Assembly (NCBI GenBank): GCA_946055125.1
Contig: CAMGFF010000190.1
Location: 1-5,098 of the forward strand
Direction: 5' to 3'
DNA length: 5,098 nt
From: an uncultured Prevotellaceae bacterium
GTDB lineage: Bacteria; Bacteroidota; Bacteroidia; Bacteroidales; Muribaculaceae
In this document: piece after piece, positions 1 to 5,098 of the stretch
Layout of the letters: every line of letters begins with the position of its first letter
Position numbering within the stretch: the first letter of the stretch is position 1
Program-made: the position numbers and the translations under genes
The notes under the pieces: model-generated
What the model was told of the DNA's origin: nothing
The model's database searches: none
What the model saw: the letters and a program-made list of their open reading frames with translations, nothing else

Positions 1-560
1 ATTCGGCCTATGCCGTGAATGACCAGGGCGGTATCAACCCCTCGGGCAACAACACCGCTGCCGGCACGGCCATTGCTACCGGAGAGTTTGGCAAGCAGGT
101 TGAAGGCAATCTCACATGGGATCCTACACGCTGGTTGGTGTATGAGTTCGACACCTGGTGCCCCGAGAACGATGAGACGGATAGACATTTCTATCCCATC
201 CGCCTGAAGATGGAGATGAATCAAGGAAACCTCACCAACTCCACGGTTTTTATCAAGGAGATTAAGTTCACCAAGCTCACCGACAACACCGAGACAATCT
301 TCGGCAGTCGCCGCCGCGAGTACCTCACTCTCGCCATCGACCCCACCATCAGCTCAGGCGTTGAGAGCAACATTGCCGCCGGCAGCGCCCTCAAGTGCAG
401 CGTGAATGGCAACACCGTGACCCTCAGCGAGGATGCCGAGATCTTCACCACATCGGGCATGAAGGTGGCATCGGTTAAGGCCGGAGAGAGCGTGGAGCTC
501 GCCAAGGGCTTCTATGTGACCAAGACGGCCACCGAGAGCATGAAGATTGCCGTGAAATAA
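1..560 (+). CDS. Secreted tandem-paralogue protein, T9SS-like tail, 5'-truncated
   Basis: This is the 3' part of a gene that begins before the window. The frame is open from nucleotide 3 (S-A-Y-A-V-N-D-Q-G-G) to the TAA at 558-560, giving 185 visible residues. The GTG at 15 is not a credible start, because the residues before it match the interior of the downstream paralogue (S-A-Y-A-V-V-D-Q-G-G). The visible part aligns with roughly residues 180-372 of the 609-1727 product, with short insertions and deletions. It contains a beta-rich segment (WDPTRWLVYEFDTW, FYPIRLKME, STVFIKEIKF) and a 59-residue tail with the pattern IFTTSGMKVASV / GFYVTK / MKIAVK, which resembles a divergent T9SS C-terminal sorting domain. 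It lacks the acidic loop of its neighbour. By analogy with the neighbour it should carry a signal peptide, which is not visible here. I do not recognise the family and its function is unknown; a glycan-binding or adhesin role is only a guess from the jelly-roll-like pattern. Confidence 0.85.
   Translation, partial: SAYAVNDQGGINPSGNNTAAGTAIATGEFGKQVEGNLTWDPTRWLVYEFDTWCPENDETDRHFYPIRLKMEMNQGNLTNSTVFIKEIKFTKLTDNTETIFGSRRREYLTLAIDPTISSGVESNIAAGSALKCSVNGNTVTLSEDAEIFTTSGMKVASVKAGESVELAKGFYVTKTATESMKIAVK
21..73 (+). repeat. Direct repeat B, copy 1
   Basis: A 53-nt perfect match to 1164-1216 encodes D-Q-G-G-I-N-P-S-G-N-N-T-A-A-G-T-A-I in both paralogues. It lies just before the point where the two proteins diverge in length (the acidic loop). 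Confidence 0.93.
381..560 (+). repeat. Direct repeat A, copy 1 (3' end of first paralogue)
   Basis: This 180-nt segment matches 1548-1727 at 177 positions. The three differences are c/t at 386, g/t at 527 and a/g at 557, each at a third codon position and each synonymous. The longest perfect run is 140 nt (387-526). It encodes the 59-residue tail, identical in both proteins. Confidence 0.95.
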
Positions 561-608
561 GACAATTCAACAAATTTAAGGAACATAACAATAAAAATTT
601 TATTCATC

Positions 609-1727
609 ATGAAAAAGAATCTTCTACTTATTGCAGCCGCTCTTCTTGGCACAGCCACAATGAGCGCAGCCGAGGAAGACATCACCCCCAAGGGTTACAT
701 CTTCAACAACCTCACCGAGTTCCACTATGTGGATAAAGCTTTCACCGGAGCCAATATCACTGTCCCCGCATATCAGTCGATGGGTGGCGATGAAGCATGG
801 AACGATGGAGCATGCGTGGCAGCAGGCGGCCAGTTTGCCAATCCTGCCCAGCCCTATTTCGCCGACCTCAAGGCAGGCACATCGCTCGTTGACCTCGGAG
901 GCGAGGTGGGAAAGGTGTTCTGCATCAGCGGCATGAACTCCAAGATTAACGACAAGCTCAATGAGCTCTACGGCGTGCAGATGAACATACCCAGCTGCAC
1001 CGGCGGCCTCAACTGGTTCAACATCAACTGGTTCAGCGACCCCAAGAACACACCCGTGAGCGATGGCACCAGCACACAGATTCGCGTGCGCCTTGTGCTC
1101 AACGTGTATGCCAACCAGCTGAGCGAGGCCAACAACATCGTAAACTCGGCCTACGCCGTGGTTGACCAGGGCGGTATCAACCCCTCGGGCAACAACACCG
1201 CTGCCGGCACGGCCATCACCACCGGTGAGTTCTGCAAGTTCTACGACGACGACCCCGAGACCCCCGAGGAGGACGACAATGGCAACCTCATCTGGGATCC
1301 CACGCGCTGGCTCGTATATGAGTTCGACACTTGGTGCCCCGAGGACGATGGTGAGACCGTGTTCTATCCCATCCGCTTGAAAATGGAGATTGCCCAGCCC
1401 AATCTTGGCGGCAGCACCATTTTCATCAAAGAGATTAAGTTCACCAAGCTCACCGACAACACTGAGACCATTTTTGGCACACGCCGCCGCGAGTACAAGA
1501 CCCTTGCCATCAACCCCACCATCAGCTCGGTAGAGGCAGCTATTGCCGGCAGTGCCCTCAAGTGCAGCGTGAATGGCAACACCGTGACCCTCAGCGAGGA
1601 TGCCGAGATCTTCACCACATCGGGCATGAAGGTGGCATCGGTTAAGGCCGGAGAGAGCGTGGAGCTCGCCAAGGGCTTCTATGTGACCAAGACTGCCACC
1701 GAGAGCATGAAGATTGCCGTGAAGTAA
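609..1727 (+). CDS. Secreted beta-sandwich-like protein with T9SS-like C-terminal tail (complete paralogue)
   Basis: The product is 372 aa. The ATG at 609 is chosen because it begins a good Sec signal peptide: basic MKKN, a hydrophobic core at about residues 5-17, and likely cleavage near M-S-A-A (residues 18-21). The mature part is beta-rich and contains six cysteines. Strand-like segments (TQIRVRLVLNVYA, RWLVYEFDTW, FYPIRLKMEI, STIFIKEIKF) would fit a jelly-roll, carbohydrate-binding-like fold; this is inference and no family was recognised. Residues 213-223 form an acidic loop (DDDPETPEEDD) that is absent from the upstream copy. Residues 314-372 form the tail, with the V-x-I-F/SGMKV/G-F-Y-V-T-K/MKIAVK layout typical of Bacteroidales sorting-type tails, but without the YPNP start seen in the 1922-4489 protein. 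It lies 48 bp after its paralogue and is followed by a terminator, so it is probably the last gene of its transcript. Confidence 0.88.
   Translation: MKKNLLLIAAALLGTATMSAAEEDITPKGYIFNNLTEFHYVDKAFTGANITVPAYQSMGGDEAWNDGACVAAGGQFANPAQPYFADLKAGTSLVDLGGEVGKVFCISGMNSKINDKLNELYGVQMNIPSCTGGLNWFNINWFSDPKNTPVSDGTSTQIRVRLVLNVYANQLSEANNIVNSAYAVVDQGGINPSGNNTAAGTAITTGEFCKFYDDDPETPEEDDNGNLIWDPTRWLVYEFDTWCPEDDGETVFYPIRLKMEIAQPNLGGSTIFIKEIKFTKLTDNTETIFGTRRREYKTLAINPTISSVEAAIAGSALKCSVNGNTVTLSEDAEIFTTSGMKVASVKAGESVELAKGFYVTKTATESMKIAVK
1164..1216 (+). repeat. Direct repeat B, copy 2
   Basis: This is the partner of 21-73, identical over 53 nt at an offset of 1143 nt. Downstream, the offset changes to 1173 and then 1167, which reflects in-frame insertions and deletions between the paralogues. 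Confidence 0.93.
1548..1727 (+). repeat. Direct repeat A, copy 2 (3' end of second paralogue)
   Basis: This is the partner of 381-560, with 177 of 180 positions identical and a perfect run at 1554-1693. The spacing between the copies is 1167 nt. A repeat this long and this close is a possible substrate for recombination or slippage that would delete one gene or fuse the two. Confidence 0.95.
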
Positions 1728-1766
1728 GCTCTTTGTAAAAATCAGCAAACATACTGATGTTATCGC

Positions 1767-1815
1767 ACCGGTCGGTGTCGGGAGGCTCTGTGCCTCGGCC
1801 GACCGGTATTTTTCT
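1767..1815 (+). terminator. Rho-independent terminator after the tandem paralogues
   Basis: A 9-bp outer stem pairs ACCGGTCGG (1767-1775) with CCGACCGGT (1799-1807). An inner 5-bp stem pairs GAGGC (1782-1786) with GCCTC (1792-1796) around the loop TCTGT. The stem is followed by A and five T (1809-1813). It starts 40 bp after the stop at 1727. A second register is possible, because GTCGG occurs twice (1771-1775 and 1777-1781) and either can pair with CCGAC. The outer stem is perfectly palindromic, so in principle it could also fold on the other strand. Confidence 0.8.
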
Positions 1816-1832
1816 ACCCTGCCGCTCACAAT

Positions 1833-1846
1833 TTTTCACTTGAAAA
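1833..1846. promoter_or_regulatory. Small palindrome TTTTCA-CT-TGAAAA, possible operator
   Basis: This is a perfect 6-bp inverted repeat with a 2-nt centre, about 40 bp upstream of the candidate -7 element. It could be a regulator binding site, but in AT-rich intergenic DNA a palindrome of this size may occur by chance. Confidence 0.25.
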
Positions 1847-1861
1847 TTTCATGCCAATAAA

Positions 1862-1874
1862 GGTGATTTTCACC
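1862..1874. promoter_or_regulatory. Small palindrome GGTGA-TTT-TCACC, possible operator
   Basis: This is a 5-bp inverted repeat with a 3-nt centre, 11 bp upstream of the candidate -7 element. It overlaps where the -33 element should be, a position suited to a regulator of the GH18 operon. The evidence is the symmetry and position only. Confidence 0.28.
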
Positions 1875-1885
1875 AAAAATATCAC

Positions 1886-1893
1886 TAACTTTA
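1886..1893 (+). promoter_or_regulatory. Candidate Bacteroidetes -7 promoter element for the GH18 gene
   Basis: TAACTTTA resembles the Bacteroidetes primary sigma -7 element TAnnTTTG, with A in place of the final G. It lies 28 bp before the ATG at 1922, which would give a short leader of about 20 nt. I found no good -33 TTTG/TTG at the usual spacing, so the call rests on one element and on the need for a promoter after the terminator. Confidence 0.42.
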
Positions 1894-1921
1894 CACCATC
1901 ACTCTATCCACGCCATCTATT

Positions 1922-4489
1922 ATGAGAACATTATCAACAATCCTCACGATTTTCCTTGCTGCGGCCTTTACTCTGAATGCGCAAGTCACCAACTACGCTC
2001 TTCGCCTCGAAGCCGGAGGCAAAGTGGAGTGCGGAGCCTTGCCCGAGATGGATGCAGCCCCAAGCTACACGGTGCAGCTATGGCTGTGCGCCGACCGGTG
2101 GACACCCGGCGCCACGCTCCTGAGCGTGGGCGATGGCTTCAAGATTACACTTGCCGATGCCGGCAAGGTGAATATCACGGTGAGCGACTTCACACTCCCC
2201 GTGAGCTCGGCATCATTATCAGCCGGCCGCTGGGCGCAGCTCACCTTAGTGAGCAACAATGGCGAAGCCACGGTGCTCGTCGATGGCGAGCTTAGCGCCA
2301 CAGCCACATTGCCCCAGTTCACCACCGGAGGCAACCTGGAGATAGGCGGCGACAGCTTCGCCGGCCGCATCGACGACGTGCGCCTGTGGAACGACGCCCT
2401 CAGCCCCGACTTCAACTACTTCATCAATAACACCCTCAACAAGTGGTGCCCGCAGTGGAACGCACTCGTGGCCTACTATAAATTCGACTTCGACCTCTGC
2501 GACAACGTTGTGGACCTGAAGACGCTTGCGAGCCATGGCAGCAACCACCACGGCGTATTCTCGCAGCAAGGCGCGCGCCGCGAGGCCGTGACCGACAATG
2601 CCGGACTGCGCTACCTCATCAACGGCGCCTACACCAATAACAGCCGCTTCTACGACCGCGGCATACCACGCGACCAGTATCTGCTGGCCAACGACCTCAT
2701 TATCCTTGGCATCAACTCCTACCCCGACGGACACCTGCGCTACACCACGCCTTGCTGCCACGGCACTGTGACAGGCGGCAGCTACCTTGAGGAATATGAG
2801 GGACGCACCGGCGTGCTTCAGCTCGATGGCACAGGCTCAATGGAGTGCGGCACCGAGTGCCTCACCCCCACCATCAACAACCAGGGCATTACCGCACTGG
2901 GCTACACCTTCGAGACGTGGATTTACCTCGATGAGTGGACCGAGGGGGCCTACATCTTCCGCAAGGAGACACCCGACGGGCAGCAAGGCTTCTCCATAAG
3001 CCTTGGCGCGGAGGACACCAAGCAAATCATCGTGCGCTGCAATGGCAAGCGCTATGTGAACCAGAACAGCATGAAAGTGGGAGAGTGGATTCACCTGGGC
3101 GTGACCACCAACCAGGGCACCACCTCGCGCCTCACATTCATGTTCTGCTTCAATGGCACAGGCAAGTTTGCAACCGCAAGCGTGTCGGACGGCAGCATGG
3201 ACTACACCCCCACCGGCATGGACGACTGCGTGGCCACCATAGGCGAGGGGCTCAAGGCCAAGCTCGATGAGACAGTGGTGTGGAACCGCAAGTTCTCGCA
3301 GAACGACATCGCCAACCACCTCACGCGCGTGCCAATGCCCTCGATTGGCGGGGTGCAGACGGCCGACATACTCAACAATGCCTGCGCCTACTTCACCTAC
3401 GACGACGCTGCCCGCCCCGGCTACGACAGCCATTCGCAGGACGAGTGGCTCCGCATCATGAAGAGCGCCTACGAGGGACACCGAGGCTACAAGGTGCGCA
3501 TCTCGGTGGCAAGCCACACCGGCTGGCTCTCCACCATTGCCAATGCCGAGAAGCGCCGCATCTTCGCAGCCGACCTCGCACGCCTCTCAGCCCCCTACGA
3601 CGGCGTGGAGCTCGACCTGGAGTGGGCCGATGCCGTGAGCGACTGGGCCAACTATGGCCTGCTCGCCGATGAGATACGCGCCGTGCTTCCGGCCGACAAG
3701 TCGTTTGCCGTGTCGTGCCACGCCTATGGAGCCTACCGCTACCCGGTGGCGAAGATGGACAAGGTGGATGCCTTCACCTTCCAGCAATACGGGCCGAGCA
3801 ACACCTTCTTCAGCTGGGGCAACTTCACCTCGTCGTGCAACAGCTTCATCAACTATGGCTTCCCGCGCAACAAGATAATGCTATCCTACTCCACCACCAC
3901 CTCAGGCCCCTACAATGAGGCGGGCACCAAGGTGGGCTCGGCAGTGATAGGCGTGCGCAACGGTCTGCTCGACGGCGACGACTATGTGCCGCAAGAGGAC
4001 ATGGAGCGCGGCTACTACAGCACCAACTACTACTATTTCACCGGCCCGTTGCAGACCTACCGCCGTGCCAAGTATTGTGTGGACAACGACTTGCAGGGCA
4101 TCTTCTACTGGGATATGGGCAACGACGTGCCGGTGGAGCACAAGTATAACCTTGCCAAGTGGTGTGGCTACGCGCTGTGTGCCAATGTCGACAGCATAGT
4201 GAGCAAAGTGGAGGTGAACCACCCCCTGGCAGTGGAGCCGGTGCGGGCCACGGCACAGGGCAGCCTGAAGTGCTACCCCAATCCTGCCGCCGACCTACTC
4301 TCCATTCAGTGCACCGAGTGCATAGCCAGCGTGCAGGTCTACTCGGCACAGGGCGCTTGCGTGCTGCGCAAGGAAGTGGGCATGTCGGGGACGGTGCTGC
4401 CGGTGTCGCAGCTGCGCAGCGGGGTGTATATGCTCACCGCCACTTGTGCCGACGGACGGCAGCTCACCACAAAATTCTTGAAGAAATAA
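1922..4489 (+). CDS. Secreted GH18 glycosidase with two LamG-type domains and T9SS sorting domain
   Basis: The product is 855 aa. A signal peptide at residues 1-20 (L-N-A before Q21) supports the ATG at 1922. The first LamG/concanavalin-like domain spans about 24-160 and ends RIDDVRLWN (149-157); the Y-Y-K-F-D-F-D and HHGVF segments that follow are typical of LamG tails. The second LamG-like domain spans about 298-465 (VLQLDGTGSMECG, Y-T-F-E-T-W, ending ETVVWN with W454). A GH18 (beta/alpha)8 domain spans about 480-755: SVAS at 528-531 lies on the beta3 segment, the catalytic motif D560-G-V-E-L-D-L-E567 on beta4, QQY at 621-623, and W730 in FYWDMGND on beta8. E567 is the predicted acid and D565 its partner; the usual middle Asp is Glu563. 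Residues 776-855 are a clear T9SS type A sorting domain (YPNP at 785-788, VQVYSAQG, LRSGVYMLT, TTKFLKK). GH18 enzymes cleave beta-1,4 GlcNAc linkages (chitinase or endo-beta-N-acetylglucosaminidase); the sequence does not settle which. Predicted location is outer surface or secreted. Confidence 0.9.
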   Translation: MRTLSTILTIFLAAAFTLNAQVTNYALRLEAGGKVECGALPEMDAAPSYTVQLWLCADRWTPGATLLSVGDGFKITLADAGKVNITVSDFTLPVSSASLSAGRWAQLTLVSNNGEATVLVDGELSATATLPQFTTGGNLEIGGDSFAGRIDDVRLWNDALSPDFNYFINNTLNKWCPQWNALVAYYKFDFDLCDNVVDLKTLASHGSNHHGVFSQQGARREAVTDNAGLRYLINGAYTNNSRFYDRGIPRDQYLLANDLIILGINSYPDGHLRYTTPCCHGTVTGGSYLEEYEGRTGVLQLDGTGSMECGTECLTPTINNQGITALGYTFETWIYLDEWTEGAYIFRKETPDGQQGFSISLGAEDTKQIIVRCNGKRYVNQNSMKVGEWIHLGVTTNQGTTSRLTFMFCFNGTGKFATASVSDGSMDYTPTGMDDCVATIGEGLKAKLDETVVWNRKFSQNDIANHLTRVPMPSIGGVQTADILNNACAYFTYDDAARPGYDSHSQDEWLRIMKSAYEGHRGYKVRISVASHTGWLSTIANAEKRRIFAADLARLSAPYDGVELDLEWADAVSDWANYGLLADEIRAVLPADKSFAVSCHAYGAYRYPVAKMDKVDAFTFQQYGPSNTFFSWGNFTSSCNSFINYGFPRNKIMLSYSTTTSGPYNEAGTKVGSAVIGVRNGLLDGDDYVPQEDMERGYYSTNYYYFTGPLQTYRRAKYCVDNDLQGIFYWDMGNDVPVEHKYNLAKWCGYALCANVDSIVSKVEVNHPLAVEPVRATAQGSLKCYPNPAADLLSIQCTECIASVQVYSAQGACVLRKEVGMSGTVLPVSQLRSGVYMLTATCADGRQLTTKFLKK

Positions 4490-4523
4490 GCATAACCCTA
4501 TAAAAAAACAATCTGTTACAATC

Positions 4524-5098
4524 ATGAAACGACTTATCTATCTACTCCCGGTAGTGTGTGCCGCACTGGCAGTGCCATCGTGCGACGAGGCACCCGAGAA
4601 TCCGGGCGATTTCGGCGTAGCCTCCACACTTGAGGTAATGCCCACAGTGGCGTCGAAGGTTGATGGTATCACCTACGACCTGAAGATTGCCCGCACAAAG
4701 GACACCACCTATGTGTACACCTACATCGTGAAAGAGCTTGTGGTGGATGCCAATGGCGAGGCAATCCTCGACGAGAGCGGCAACAAGCAATACACCGAGA
4801 CCGAGAAGCTCGTCACCAGCAAGATTACCGCAAAATACTACGAGATGGAGCCGGTGCTGCTTCCCGCCAAGGCCGACACGTTCTCAATTTCCATCAAGAG
4901 CAATGCCCGCTGGAAGGCTCCCGTGCCATCGGCAGGCGGAAAGGTGCAGTGGTACTTCAACTACAACCTGCTCAATGGCGGCACCTCAACCTCGGGCGGC
5001 GGCGATGGGCAGCTCGACTTCCGCGTGCTTCGCAACCGAAACAAGCAGCGCCCCGTTGCTGCCGAGCAATACATTCTCACCTCCGACAGCACCGTGAT
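4524..5098 (+). CDS. BACON-domain lipoprotein, 3'-truncated
   Basis: This frame is open from the ATG at 4524 to the window end without a stop, giving 191 residues. The start begins a lipoprotein signal: MKR, a hydrophobic core LIYLLPVVCAALA, then V-P-S-C with the lipidated Cys at residue 20. After the Cys comes an acidic stretch (DEAPE), which may act as a Bacteroidetes surface-export signal; this is inference. Residues 45-110 are beta-rich and unassigned, with many Tyr and Thr. From about residue 105 the sequence fits a BACON domain: F-S-I-S-I-K-S-N-A-R-W (W130), V-Q-W (W143), a G-G-G-D-G turn (158-162), a basic R-N-R-N segment (N171), and T-S-D-S-T at the edge. BACON domains are common in Bacteroidetes glycan-utilisation proteins; they were proposed to bind carbohydrate, but in BoGH5A the domain seemed to act as a spacer. 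The gene starts 34 bp after the GH18 gene with no terminator between, so it is probably in the same operon. Further domains may lie beyond the edge. Confidence 0.85.
   Translation, partial: MKRLIYLLPVVCAALAVPSCDEAPENPGDFGVASTLEVMPTVASKVDGITYDLKIARTKDTTYVYTYIVKELVVDANGEAILDESGNKQYTETEKLVTSKITAKYYEMEPVLLPAKADTFSISIKSNARWKAPVPSAGGKVQWYFNYNLLNGGTSTSGGGDGQLDFRVLRNRNKQRPVAAEQYILTSDSTV

Noticed and set aside
15..560. GTG at 15 as the true start of the first gene
   Set aside because: The frame is open to the window edge and the residues before it match the interior of the paralogue, so the gene is simply cut by the window.
561..608. Promoter or terminator between the tandem paralogues
   Set aside because: The 48-bp gap is AT-rich with no stem-loop and no TAnnTTTG element. 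The AAGGAA at 578-583 is about 25 nt before the ATG, too far for a normal Shine-Dalgarno site.
624..1829. Long antisense open frame (401 codons) opposite the complete paralogue
   Set aside because: It mirrors a strongly supported sense gene in GC-rich, codon-biased DNA. Its translation is low-complexity (rich in Gly, Ala, Val, Leu and His), it has no recognisable domain, and it runs through the terminator hairpin.
1833..1874. Invertible (phase-variable) promoter flanked by inverted repeats
   Set aside because: The two palindromes are different sequences and do not form an inverted pair with each other. No recombinase gene is in the window.
2246..2761. Antisense open frame inside the GH18 gene
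   Set aside because: Composition is typical of a shadow frame (Val/Ala/Gly-rich), with no domain or signal, while the sense frame has clear LamG features.
2837..3517. Antisense open frame (226 codons) inside the GH18 gene
   Set aside because: It lies opposite the second LamG domain and the start of the GH18 domain, and its His/Val/Ala-rich translation looks like a codon-bias artefact.
3599..3622. GH18 domain as an inactive pseudo-enzyme
   Set aside because: The catalytic Glu567, the adjacent Asp565, Tyr623 and Trp730 are all present; only the middle Asp is changed, and conservatively.
4738..5097. Open + frame overlapping the lipoprotein gene
   Set aside because: It is an Arg/Ser/Pro/Thr-rich shadow frame. 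The frame from 4524 has a lipobox and a BACON-like pattern and has no stop up to the window end.

Overview
The window looks like chromosomal DNA of a Bacteroidales bacterium, perhaps Muribaculaceae or Prevotellaceae, although the family cannot be fixed from this sequence. The reasons are the AT-rich gene leaders without Shine-Dalgarno sites, a TAnnTTTG-like promoter element, type IX secretion (T9SS)-style C-terminal tails, LamG repeats joined to a GH18 domain, and a BACON-type lipoprotein. All genes are on the + strand and every complete N-terminus carries an export signal, so this is a cell-surface or secreted-protein locus.

Region 1 (1-1727) holds two tandem paralogues. The first is cut by the left edge (1-560); the second is complete (609-1727, 372 aa). 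They are secreted proteins of no family I can name, probably beta-sandwich, ending in a 59-residue tail that resembles a divergent T9SS sorting domain. The last 180 nt of the two genes differ at only three positions, all synonymous, while the middle of the proteins is visibly diverged and includes an acidic loop present in only one copy. This pattern suggests gene conversion or a recent duplication. The 48-bp gap between them has no terminator, so they are probably co-transcribed.

Region 2 (1728-1921) is a 194-bp intergenic stretch. It holds a strong hairpin plus T-tract terminator (1767-1815), two small perfect palindromes, and a candidate -7 promoter element (1886-1893). It separates two transcription units.

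Region 3 (1922-5098) is a probable operon. The first gene encodes an 855-aa secreted protein with two LamG-type domains, a GH18 catalytic domain (motif D-G-V-E-L-D-L-E) and a clear C-terminal T9SS sorting domain. After 34 bp comes a lipoprotein (lipobox Cys20) with a BACON-like domain, cut by the right edge. Together they suggest binding and hydrolysis of a GlcNAc-containing glycan (chitin-like, peptidoglycan-derived or host N-glycan) at the cell surface; the substrate is not determined by the sequence. No RNA genes, mobile elements or CRISPR arrays were seen. No gene-free stretch exceeds 194 bp. I did not find a clearly new system; the most unusual points are the homogenised tandem tails and the altered GH18 motif.
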